Below are positions 1-6,441 of a DNA stretch of 11,915 bases, piece by piece; the stretch's first letter is position 1; every line of letters starts with the position of its first letter. Position numbers and translations under genes: made by a program. Below the pieces are notes generated by a model. That model was given only the letters and a program-made list of their open reading frames with translations. It had not been told where the DNA came from and did not search any database. Location of the stretch: assembly GCA_966250375.1 (NCBI GenBank), contig CBINHE010000112.1:1-11915 (forward strand), given 5' to 3'. This stretch comes from CAMLDH01 sp966250375. Its GTDB lineage: Bacteria; Pseudomonadota; Gammaproteobacteria; Burkholderiales; Burkholderiaceae_D.

Positions 1-51
1 ACCGGCCTGTCACGCCGGGGGTCGCGGGTTCGAGTCCCGTCCACTCCGCCA
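1..51 (+). tRNA. tRNA-Asp (anticodon GTC), 5' end cut by window edge
   Basis: This is the 3' two thirds of an aspartate tRNA. The anticodon stem CCGGC (2-6) pairs with GCCGG (14-18) around the loop CTGTCAC, which puts the anticodon GTC at 9-11. The T arm GCGGG-TTCGAGT-CCCGT occupies 24-40. The acceptor strand CCACTCC (41-47) is followed by discriminator G48 and a genomically encoded CCA (49-51). The D arm and 5' acceptor strand lie left of the window. A tRNA cluster directly before ppiD is a common betaproteobacterial arrangement. Confidence 0.95.
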
Positions 52-56
52 AAAAC

Positions 57-86
57 AAAAAGGCGAACGAAAGTTCGCCTTTTTTC
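57..86 (+). terminator. Rho-independent terminator of the tRNA transcript
   Basis: A perfect 8-bp stem AGGCGAAC/GTTCGCCT (61-68 and 73-80) encloses a GAAA tetraloop and is followed by a T-run. A57-A60 can extend the stem by pairing with T81-T84. It starts 6 bases after the tRNA CCA, so it separates tRNA transcription from ppiD, which then needs its own promoter downstream. A possible -10 is TAAAAT at 95-100, but I see no good -35. Confidence 0.9.
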
Positions 87-132
87 TTATGCGATAAAAT
101 CGTAATCTCAATCTGTCTGTGATTGGTTGACC

Positions 133-2082
133 ATGTTTGAATTTGTCCGCACGCATCAACGCCTGATGCAGTTTGTATTGCTGTTGCTCATTATCCCTTC
201 ATTCGCACTTGTTGGCCTGGAAAGCTATACGCGCTTTAGCGACGGCGACAATGCAGTCGCCAAGGTAGCAGGGCAATCCATTACGCAACAAGAATGGGAT
301 GCAGCGCAACGCGAACAAATGGAACGTTTCCATCAAATGTTTGGCGCACAATTCGATCCGAAGATGTTTGATACTCCGGAAGCGAAGCAGAGCATCCTCG
401 ATAATTTGATCGCCCAACGCGCATTGGCTGCGGAAGCTGCACGTGATCATCTATCGGTGTCGGATCAAGCGTTGCAGCAAACCATTCTGGGTATCCCGGG
501 CATCACTAATGCGGAGGGTAAGTTTGATGGCGAGCGCTACAAGGCTTTGCTCGCAATGCAAGGAATGACGCCCAAGATATACGAGGCGCGCCTTCGTCGC
601 GATCTCGCGTTACAACAAGTCAATGCAGCGATTCAGTCCACCGCATTTGCGCCGAAATCCGTGGCATCGCGTTTGTCCGATCTGAGCGATCAGGAGCGTG
701 AAGTACAAGAGCTGTCATTCAAACCCGCCGATTTTGCGCTGCAGGTCAAAATCACCGATGACATGCTCAAGGCGTACTACGATAAGAACAGCAGCCAGTT
801 TGAAACTCCGGAGCAGGCAAAGGCTGAATATGTCGTATTGAATAATGATGTGTTGATGTCGCAAATTACCATCTCAGACGCGGACATCAAGGCGTATTAC
901 GAACAGAATGCCAAGCGTTACTCAGTCGATGAGCAGCGCCGTGCCAGCCATATTCTGCTCACCATCAAGAAGGATGCTTCGGACGCGGATAAGGCTGCTG
1001 CAAAGGCGAAGGCAGAGAAGTTGTTGGCTCAGGTGCGTAAAAATCCGAGCGATTTCGCGAAGATCGCCAAGGAAAATTCTGAAGATCCGGGTTCCGCTGA
1101 GCGCGGCGGCGATCTGGATTACTTCAGCAAAGGCATGATGGTGAAGCCGTTTGAAGAGGCGACTTACAAATTGAAGCAGGGCGAAATCAGCGATCTGGTG
1201 CAGTCGGATTCCGGTTATCACATCATTCAACTCACTGGTGTGAAACCGGCTTCAGTCAAAACGCTGGACGAAGTCAAAGGCGAAATCGCCGCTGAGATCA
1301 AGACGCAGCTAGCCGCGAAAAAATATGCGGAATCGGCGGAAATTTTCACCAACACCGTTTACGAACAAGCGGATAGCCTGAAACCGGTGGCGGATAAACT
1401 GAAGCTCAAGATCGAAATGGCTGACAATTTGGCGCGCCAGCCTACCCCCTCAGTGACGCCGACGGCTCCGTATAACAACGCGAAATTCTTGAAAGCGTTG
1501 TTCTCGGATGATGCAATCAAAAACAAGCGCAATACGGAAGCGGTGGAGATCGCGCCAAACACCTTGATTGCCGGTCGTATCATTGAATACAAGCCGACAA
1601 GCAAGCGTCCATTCGAAGAGGTCAAAAATATCGTTCGTGCGCGGGTCGTGCAAATTGAAACGGCGAATCTCGCTAAAAAGGCTGGCGAGACGAAGCTCGC
1701 TGCACTGAAAACGAAGGATGATGCAGCCGGTTTCGTCAATGTAAAAACAGTGTCGCGTACGAAAGCCAATGATTTCGATGGGGCCGTACTGGCTGCCGTG
1801 ATGAAGGCCGATGTGACCAAATTGCCTGCTTATGTTGGTGTCGATGTGCCGGGCAAAGGTTATAGCATATTCCGCATAGGCAAAGTGACGCAGCCCGCCG
1901 TGGTTGACAATGCGCGGCGTCAGGCTGAGCAGCAGCAAGTTGCCAACGCGTTGGCGCAACAGGAAATGATGGCTTACATTGATGTGCTGAAACAAAAAGC
2001 GAAAGCCAAAATCCTGAAGCCGGTTTCGGCGAATTCGGTATCAGCAGATGCAGATTTGCAAGGCAGCAACGACACGGAATGA
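133..2082 (+). CDS. ppiD: PpiD: membrane-anchored periplasmic parvulin-type prolyl isomerase/chaperone
   Basis: The 649-residue protein starts with a short cytoplasmic segment (MFEFVRTHQR) and one transmembrane helix at about residues 11-30 that anchors it in the inner membrane. A SurA-type N-terminal chaperone region (about 41-260) follows. A parvulin domain lies at about 268-372, recognisable by RRASHILL, the NSEDPGSAERGGDLDYF block and SGYHIIQLTG. The C-terminal part is PpiD-like and ends in a Ala/Gln/Lys-rich tail. PpiD helps newly exported outer-membrane and periplasmic proteins fold near the Sec translocon; in E. coli its own isomerase activity is weak or disputed. The ATG at 133 is chosen over a TTG two codons earlier because MFEFVRTH is the family's usual N-terminus. 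No clear Shine-Dalgarno precedes it. The gene is monocistronic, between two terminators. Confidence 0.96.
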   Translation: MFEFVRTHQRLMQFVLLLLIIPSFALVGLESYTRFSDGDNAVAKVAGQSITQQEWDAAQREQMERFHQMFGAQFDPKMFDTPEAKQSILDNLIAQRALAAEAARDHLSVSDQALQQTILGIPGITNAEGKFDGERYKALLAMQGMTPKIYEARLRRDLALQQVNAAIQSTAFAPKSVASRLSDLSDQEREVQELSFKPADFALQVKITDDMLKAYYDKNSSQFETPEQAKAEYVVLNNDVLMSQITISDADIKAYYEQNAKRYSVDEQRRASHILLTIKKDASDADKAAAKAKAEKLLAQVRKNPSDFAKIAKENSEDPGSAERGGDLDYFSKGMMVKPFEEATYKLKQGEISDLVQSDSGYHIIQLTGVKPASVKTLDEVKGEIAAEIKTQLAAKKYAESAEIFTNTVYEQADSLKPVADKLKLKIEMADNLARQPTPSVTPTAPYNNAKFLKALFSDDAIKNKRNTEAVEIAPNTLIAGRIIEYKPTSKRPFEEVKNIVRARVVQIETANLAKKAGETKLAALKTKDDAAGFVNVKTVSRTKANDFDGAVLAAVMKADVTKLPAYVGVDVPGKGYSIFRIGKVTQPAVVDNARRQAEQQQVANALAQQEMMAYIDVLKQKAKAKILKPVSANSVSADADLQGSNDTE

Positions 2083-2092
2083 ACAATTGTTC
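2081..2092. repeat. 12-bp perfect palindrome at the ppiD stop codon
   Basis: GAACAATTGTTC is self-complementary and overlaps the last two bases of the ppiD stop codon, immediately before the terminator hairpin. It could be an operator-like site or chance. No function is claimed. Confidence 0.35.
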
Positions 2093-2095
2093 CAT

Positions 2096-2126
2096 AAAAA
2101 AAGCCGCTCACAGAGCGGCTTTTTTT
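2096..2126. terminator. Rho-independent terminator of ppiD, symmetric enough to act both ways
   Basis: A perfect 9-bp stem AAGCCGCTC/GAGCGGCTT (2101-2109 and 2113-2121) encloses an ACA loop. A seven-base T-run (2120-2126) follows on the plus strand and an A-run (2096-2102) precedes it, so the minus strand also reads as stem plus T-run. It ends ppiD and would also end the convergent mnmH remnant, whose reconstructed frame stops inside the stem. Confidence 0.92.
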
Positions 2127-3089
2127 ACAGGTGCGGCTGTATGTACTGTATGTAAACATGTTTGCAAAGTTTTATGCAAGTTTTTAGCCGCCGCGTTAAA
2201 AGTCGCTGGCGAAATGTCTTTCAATTCTAATGGAGCTACTTGCGACACCTGCACAAAATTGCGGTTGATGGTACGTAGGTAGGCAGGATCATAATGATTG
2301 CGAGCAGCTCATTGACTAGGGTTTCCATGTCCCCGGATAATGCCATTACCTGCCACTTGGTAATTTTTTCTTTTCCGTGCAAAGGAATCAAGCTATCAAG
2401 TTGCGTGTTCAAAGGCTCCGGATGGACGACGAAATGTTCGTAATCCTGCATCAGTAATTCCACGTGCTGGCTCCTTGAAAGTGCGAGCGAGATGCATGGC
2501 GAGGTGCGCATTTTTTCCATGAGTGCATCCGGCACACGGAGATTGCCGACCTTTTTACTTTTCGACTCGACAAAAATTACACGATCAGGGGTGAAGTGGC
2601 GCAATGCCTGTCAAATGCCACTCTCGAAGGTCTTTGGGGGGGGGCTGTGGCTCGGCAGGCAAATGACCGAGCACAGAGCCGCGGTGCGCAGCAAGTTGTT
2701 CCAGACCCAGAACTTGGGCACTTTTCAATGCAAGGGTCTGCGACAAACGACTCTTGCTGCTGCCAGTAGTGCCGCATACGACTTGGAATTGGAAGCGAGA
2801 AGGCAATTCCATCAATGCTGTGTTGGCATGTCTGCGGTACTCTGTAACCACCATCCAGTTGCACTGCGGGCCAGCCGATTTTTGTGAGGATATGATCATT
2901 GATCCGCTGCGATTACCGCCGCGCCAGCAATAAATCAAAGGTTTCCAATCTATTCAGTACCGGGCAATTAATCGCCCCCGGGATATGGTCTTCCGCGAAC
3001 TCGGATGGACTGCGTACGTCGAGAATCGCATCGAACCGGTCGAGCTGCGGATAGATTTCTTTGAAAGGGAGCAGGGTGGGATGCTTCAT
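2108..3089 (-). pseudogene. mnmH: mnmH (selU/ybbB), tRNA 2-selenouridine synthase, multiply broken
   Basis: MnmH uses selenophosphate to convert 2-thiouridine to 2-selenouridine at the tRNA wobble base. Joining frames on the minus strand rebuilds it in order. Start MKHPTLLPF at 3089. Rhodanese part LDVRSPSEFAEDHIPGAINCPVLN, then a jump to DWKPLIYCWRGGNRSGSM (catalytic-Cys loop). Then HILTKIGWPAVQLDGGYR, YRRHANTALMELPSRFQFQVV, a P-loop, LEQLAAHRGSVLGHLPAEPQP, KTFESGI, QALRHFTPDRVIFVES and HYDPAYLRTINRNF. Lesions: about 50 codons missing after PVLN; frameshifts near 2895, 2840, the G9 tract at 2636-2644, and 2300; TGG to TGA at 2611-2613 (GIW); and P-loop GTTGSGKS changed to GTTGSSKS. It starts 4 bases after the tesA stop, so it was cotranscribed with tesA. 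No selD is present in the window. Confidence 0.92.
2636..2644. repeat. Nine-base G (minus-strand C) homopolymer inside the mnmH remnant
   Basis: The minus-strand reading is CAG, nine C, then AAAGACC. With eight C the frame would continue as PQPPPKTFE, close to the PQPSQKTFE expected in MnmH, so the tract is itself one of the frameshift positions. Such tracts slip easily. Because the gene carries many other lesions, this looks like decay rather than functional phase variation. Confidence 0.8.
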
Positions 3090-3093
3090 GTGC

Positions 3094-3711
3094 TCACTTT
3101 GCCAAAAGAGGTTTGAGATGCGGCCAAACGGTGGCCAGCATTATGGGTTGTGCAGCAGCGGTCGGATGCATGCGGTCAGCCTGGAATAAATCCGGTTTTC
3201 TTGCGACGCCTTCAAGAAAGAACGGGACGAGCGATGATTTGGTTTCTCTGGCTAGCCTGGGGTAAAGCGCGGAAAATGTTTTGGCATAATCGCTGCCGTA
3301 GTTAGGCGGGATTTGCATGCCGACCAGAAGTACTTTGGCTTTCGATTTTTTTGCTTCGGTAATCATTGCCCGCAAATTCGCTTCGGTGGCCACAAGCGAC
3401 AGGCCGCGCAGCGCATCGTTGGCGCCTAGTTCAATGACGACGATGGCTGGACGGTGCTTTTCCAGTAATTCCGGCAGACGTGCTTTACCGCCGCTCGTGG
3501 TTTCGCCGCTAATGCTCGCATTGACAATGTCGGCATCGATCTTTTCTTCGTGCAGACGCTTTTGCAGCAAGGGCACCCATCCCGTACCGCGCACCAGGCC
3601 GTACTCCGCGGATAGGCTATCGCCCAGCACAAGCATCGTTTTTGATGCAGAATAGGCGCTCGATGTGAACAAGGTAAACGTTATCAGCAATATGGCCCGT
3701 AAGGCTCGCAT
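3094..3711 (-). CDS. tesA: TesA-like periplasmic SGNH (GDSL) hydrolase, arylesterase/thioesterase/lysophospholipase
   Basis: A 205-residue SGNH hydrolase that cleaves ester or thioester bonds of acyl substrates in the periplasm. Residues 1 to about 22 form a signal peptide (MRALRA, hydrophobic core, SSAYSA). The four SGNH blocks are present: GDSLSAEYG with nucleophile Ser32, Gly69 in ISGETTSGG, GAND at 96-99, and DRMHP with Asp179 and His182. Length matches E. coli TesA (about 208 residues). The start at 3711 is chosen because it places the signal peptide at the N-terminus; longer frames reach back to 3795 but run into divergent ybbA. The stop lies 4 bases before the start of the mnmH remnant, so the two formed an operon. 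The pairing with divergent ybbA is the same as in E. coli. The true substrate cannot be read from sequence. Confidence 0.93.
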   Translation of the reverse strand: MRALRAILLITFTLFTSSAYSASKTMLVLGDSLSAEYGLVRGTGWVPLLQKRLHEEKIDADIVNASISGETTSGGKARLPELLEKHRPAIVVIELGANDALRGLSLVATEANLRAMITEAKKSKAKVLLVGMQIPPNYGSDYAKTFSALYPRLARETKSSLVPFFLEGVARKPDLFQADRMHPTAAAQPIMLATVWPHLKPLLAK

Positions 3712-3742
3712 CCGTTCCCCACATTTTTTGAAGCTATCCTGC

Positions 3743-4432
3743 ATGCCTGAACTCTCCACATTGTCCCCGGCTATTGACGCGATCAATTTAAGCAAGCGTG
3801 TCGCAGATGCAACCGGCGAACTGACTATTCTTCAAAACGTCAATTTTACCGTGCAAGCGGGTGCAACGCTCGCGATTGTCGGTGCTTCCGGCTCTGGCAA
3901 GTCGACGTTGCTGGGCTTGCTTGCTGGCCTTGATATGCCTTCCGAGGGCACGGTCAAGCTGGATGGCGTGGATATTTTTGCGCTCGACGAAGATGGTCGG
4001 GCCGGATTGCGTAAAGCAAAGCTGGGTTTCGTATTTCAATCGTTCCAGTTGCTGTCGCATTTGAATGCGCTGGAAAATGTCATGCTGCCGCTTGAATTGC
4101 GCAACGACAGCCATGCAAAAGACAAAGCCGAGACGATGCTGGCCCGGGTTGGCTTGTCCAGTCGGCTGAAGCACTATCCAAAATATCTTTCCGGCGGTGA
4201 GCAGCAACGCGTGGCGCTGGCGCGTGCATTTGTCAGCGAACCACCGCTGCTGTTTGCCGATGAGCCGACCGGCAGTCTCGATGCCGCGACTGGCGATGCG
4301 GTGATCCGATTGATGTTCGAATTGAATCAGGAGCGGAAATCAACACTGGTACTGGTGACGCACGATTCATCCATTGCGTCGCTTTGTAATAGAACGATTA
4401 CGATTGCCGCGGGCAAGCTGGTGTTGGGTTAA
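3743..4432 (+). CDS. ybbA: YbbA-type ABC transporter ATP-binding protein (LolD/MacB-like), without its permease
   Basis: A 229-residue ABC ATPase with every core motif: Walker A GASGSGKS (47-54), Q-loop FQSFQLL (about 99), signature LSGGEQQRVALARA (149-162), Walker B LLFADEPTGSLD (169-180) and H-loop VTHD (His207). The region resembles the LolD/MacB/YbbA group, whose partners are FtsX-like permeases working on the periplasmic side. The position divergent from tesA points to YbbA rather than LolD. In E. coli the permease gene ybbP follows directly; here only about 96 bases of non-coding-looking sequence separate the stop from convergent nnr, so no permease is encoded next to it. Start ATG 3743 is preferred; an in-frame extension to 3665 would run into the tesA signal-peptide region. 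Its promoter must lie within or very near the 31-bp divergent gap. Confidence 0.9.
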   Translation: MPELSTLSPAIDAINLSKRVADATGELTILQNVNFTVQAGATLAIVGASGSGKSTLLGLLAGLDMPSEGTVKLDGVDIFALDEDGRAGLRKAKLGFVFQSFQLLSHLNALENVMLPLELRNDSHAKDKAETMLARVGLSSRLKHYPKYLSGGEQQRVALARAFVSEPPLLFADEPTGSLDAATGDAVIRLMFELNQERKSTLVLVTHDSSIASLCNRTITIAAGKLVLG

Positions 4433-4528
4433 TGGGAAAAATGGTGACGATGATGTTCAACGTACGCAATACCCATACTGCTGGCGCAAATGATCGCGAT
4501 GCCGAGGCAGCGATTGGTGCGCGACGTG

Positions 4529-6043
4529 CTATCGCGCATGTTGATGTTGATTCACACATTCGTTTAATGCATTTCGCACCACTGGAATCAATTCTCCAGC
4601 GGTAACGCCGATCGGCCCGACGCCCTCTTCGACTAATACATCGGCAGCGCGTCCGTGTAGCCAGACGGCGGCCAATGCCGCATTCCATGCGGAAAAATTT
4701 TGCGCCAGCAAGGCGCCGCAAATCCCAGCCAGCACATCGCCGGTGCCGGCGCTTGCCAAGGCTGGGTTACCAGTCGGGTTGATCACGATTTCACCATCCG
4801 GCCGCGCGATGACGGTGCCGGAACCTTTCAATACGACGATGGCGTTGATACGTTTGGCAAGTTTGCGCGCTGCCGCCGGACGATCGGCTTGTATGGCGCC
4901 GCTTGTTGTAGTGAGCAAGCGCGCCGCCTCAAGAGGATGCGGTGTCACTATGGCGCTGCCGCGATGCTGAACCAGGTTTTGCTGCAATCCAGGTTCTGCG
5001 GCGATCAGATTCAGTGCATCGGCGTCGAGCACCAACAGCGTGTGTGCGTGCAGTGCTTTTGAAAGCAGGTCGTGCGCTTCGCGTGAGGTGCCCAGACCTG
5101 GTCCCACGACTAAAGTGGCTGATGCAAAATCCATGTCCTGTGCGAGGCGACACATCAGTTCCGGCTGCACGCTGTCGTATGCGGGCGCGTCGTTGACAAA
5201 TGCGGAAAATACGCGACCGGAGCCGCATTTCGCCGCGGCGCGTGCTGCCAGTATCGGTGCGCCGCCCATGCCATGGGCGCCACCGATGACGATGACATCG
5301 CCGTAACTGCCTTTATGAGAATTATGCGGGCGGCGACGAAGCGAGTCGGCAAACAATTTCACATTATTCAAGTGCGCATGTGGCGTCTTGAAATAACTGT
5401 CGTCAATGTCCAATGATGTGACTTGCACCTGTCCGGCATAGTCACGTCCGTAGCAGGTATGCAAACCCGGTTTGTCGCCGATGAAGGTGATCGTATGGCT
5501 GGCACGCACTGCGATACCGTGTTCTCCGACGATATTGCCGGTATCGGCATCCAGTCCGCTTGGAATGTCGAGCGCGAGTATCGGGCAGTCGAGCGCATTG
5601 GCATTTTCAATCGCAATGCGCAGATCTCCAGCGATTGGTCGCGCGAGACCAATGCCGAATAAGCCATCGATCACCAATGACCAAGGCGTAGCGGCGATGG
5701 CGGACGGAAGAGCCGGATCCATGAAATGGGCGGTAGTACTTTGGGCTCGCCGCAATGCATGTTGTGAGTCCGGTGACTGCTTCGTTAGGTCGGCGTACAG
5801 CAAGACCGATATTTGCAATCCCACTTGCGCAAGATGGTAGACGGTTTCCAGTGCGTCGCCCCCATTATTGCCGGGACCTGCCAGCACAAGTACGCGCGCA
5901 TCGATTTGCGCATCCGATAACAATTCCAATGCGGCTTTTGCGGCAGATTGTCCGGCACGCTGCATCAATGTTCCGGGCGGAAGTGCGGCCAGCGCAGCAT
6001 GTTCAATTTCACGTATTTCAGCGACGGAGTAGAGCGCGGTCAT
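4529..6043 (-). CDS. nnr: Nnr: bifunctional NAD(P)H-hydrate epimerase / ADP-dependent NAD(P)H-hydrate dehydratase
   Basis: A 504-residue metabolite-repair enzyme that restores damaged (hydrated) NADH and NADPH. The N-terminal YjeF_N epimerase domain (about 1-225) shows GPGNNGGD (56-63), DGLFGIG (126-132) and DIPSGLDADTG (159-169); it interconverts the R and S hydrates. The C-terminal ribokinase-like dehydratase (about 240-495) shows KGSYGD (244-249), GPGLG (314-318), LDADALN (339-345), TPHP (367-370), KGSGT (406-410) and AGTGDVLAG (432-440). Length is normal for the fused bacterial form. After NNGGD it reads ALE where many homologues have G(L/F)V; this is probably lineage variation. It starts at ATG 6043 without a strong Shine-Dalgarno and is convergent with ybbA. 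Confidence 0.95.
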   Translation of the reverse strand: MTALYSVAEIREIEHAALAALPPGTLMQRAGQSAAKAALELLSDAQIDARVLVLAGPGNNGGDALETVYHLAQVGLQISVLLYADLTKQSPDSQHALRRAQSTTAHFMDPALPSAIAATPWSLVIDGLFGIGLARPIAGDLRIAIENANALDCPILALDIPSGLDADTGNIVGEHGIAVRASHTITFIGDKPGLHTCYGRDYAGQVQVTSLDIDDSYFKTPHAHLNNVKLFADSLRRRPHNSHKGSYGDVIVIGGAHGMGGAPILAARAAAKCGSGRVFSAFVNDAPAYDSVQPELMCRLAQDMDFASATLVVGPGLGTSREAHDLLSKALHAHTLLVLDADALNLIAAEPGLQQNLVQHRGSAIVTPHPLEAARLLTTTSGAIQADRPAAARKLAKRINAIVVLKGSGTVIARPDGEIVINPTGNPALASAGTGDVLAGICGALLAQNFSAWNAALAAVWLHGRAADVLVEEGVGPIGVTAGELIPVVRNALNECVNQHQHAR

Positions 6044-6134
6044 GGCGGTTACGAAAACCCAATGGAATAAAAATGGCGGGGCTGGAGTTATCCTTGGATT
6101 CTATTCGATACAACGCGTCATCGTGATGTGCAAT

Positions 6135-6151
6135 TTGTCGAGAGTCGACAA
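6135..6151. promoter_or_regulatory. Perfect inverted repeat TTGTCGA-GAG-TCGACAA upstream of the DUF2249 gene
   Basis: Two 7-bp arms (6135-6141 and 6145-6151) are exact reverse complements around a 3-bp centre. The site lies between divergent nnr and the DUF2249 remnant and touches the NsrR-like site on its right. The left arm contains TTGTCG, which could serve as a -35 with TATATT (6156-6161) as -10 at a short 15-bp spacing. The shape suits a dimeric regulator; which one is unknown. Confidence 0.45.
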
Positions 6152-6173
6152 GATGTATATTGATTGCATCAAT
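6150..6173 (+). promoter_or_regulatory. NsrR-like operator with an overlapping short FNR-like palindrome, across a putative -10
   Basis: The 23 bases 6150-6172 begin AAGATGTAT and continue to TTGCATC. They fit the remembered NsrR consensus (AAGATGYAT, A/T centre, ATRCATCTT) well in both GATGYAT-type half sites; mismatches fall in the centre and the last two bases. Overlapping it, ATTGAT-TGC-ATCAAT (6159-6173) is a perfect palindrome like an FNR/DNR box (TTGAT-N4-ATCAA) but with only 3 central bases. A putative -10 TATATT (6156-6161) lies inside, as expected for repression. DUF2249 genes are known members of nitric-oxide and denitrification regulons, so the site makes sense for its neighbour. 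Binding itself is inference. Confidence 0.5.
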
Positions 6174-6184
6174 TAAAGATACAT

Positions 6185-6441
6185 ATGAAGGTTTTCGAAG
6201 GCGTTTATCCATTCGAGGAAGGTGGCGTTGCCAAGCGCTTCCGGCATGCGGCAATTTTCGAGGTACTGGCCACGTTGCAGCCGGGAAAACGATGCGCTTC
6301 TGCTGTGGACATACCCCATTGCCATTGTTCTCGCAAATCAACGCGAACTTCGGGCTGCGCATCAAGATGGCTTATGTTTCGCGCGAGTCAAGTGAGGTCG
6401 CCATCGATCGCGTACAGAGCATCGCGACCCGCGATGCATAA
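6185..6441 (+). pseudogene. DUF2249-family protein, frameshifted and with its tail replaced
   Basis: The first frame from ATG 6185 reads MKVFEGVYPF, then RFRHAAIFEVLATLQPG, which matches the DUF2249 opening (RHxxIF, LxPGE). At about 6285-6291 one base appears lost (CCGGGAAAACG where CCGGGxGAAACG is expected). The plus-1 frame carries on as KTMRFCCGHTPLPLFSQINANFGLRIKMAYVSRESSEVAID, against the family's TMRFVNDHDPLPLL. Two conserved Asp of the NDHDP motif are also replaced. The last codons before the stop at 6441 (VQSIATRDA) are simply the antisense of the LhgO-like remnant, so the native C-terminus is gone. DUF2249 proteins are small, often linked to nitric-oxide or denitrification regulons; their exact role is not settled. 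About 85 codons in all. Confidence 0.82.

Noticed and set aside
2236..2604. 122-residue minus-strand ORF (MRHFTPDRVIFVES...) as a small independent gene
   Set aside because: It is the C-terminal half of mnmH, cut off by the TGA at 2611-2613 and a frameshift near 2300; there is no Shine-Dalgarno or separate context for it.
2585..2938. 117-residue minus-strand ORF containing YCWRGGNRSG as a stand-alone rhodanese
   Set aside because: It continues MnmH with frames broken on both sides and lacks the rest of a rhodanese fold.
4433..4528. Minus-strand read-on LGIAIICASSMGIAYVEHHRHHF after nnr as the end of a truncated membrane gene
   Set aside because: The hydrophobic stretch is short, has no start and matches no family I can name; chance is as likely.
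4518..4538. 7-bp stem TGCGCGA/TCGCGCA at the nnr stop as a terminator
   Set aside because: No T-run follows on either strand; it may be chance in GC-rich coding sequence.
4441..4605. Short plus-strand ORF (MVTMMFNVRN...) after ybbA as a ybbP remnant
   Set aside because: It has no membrane segments, overlaps nnr antisense and does not resemble a permease.
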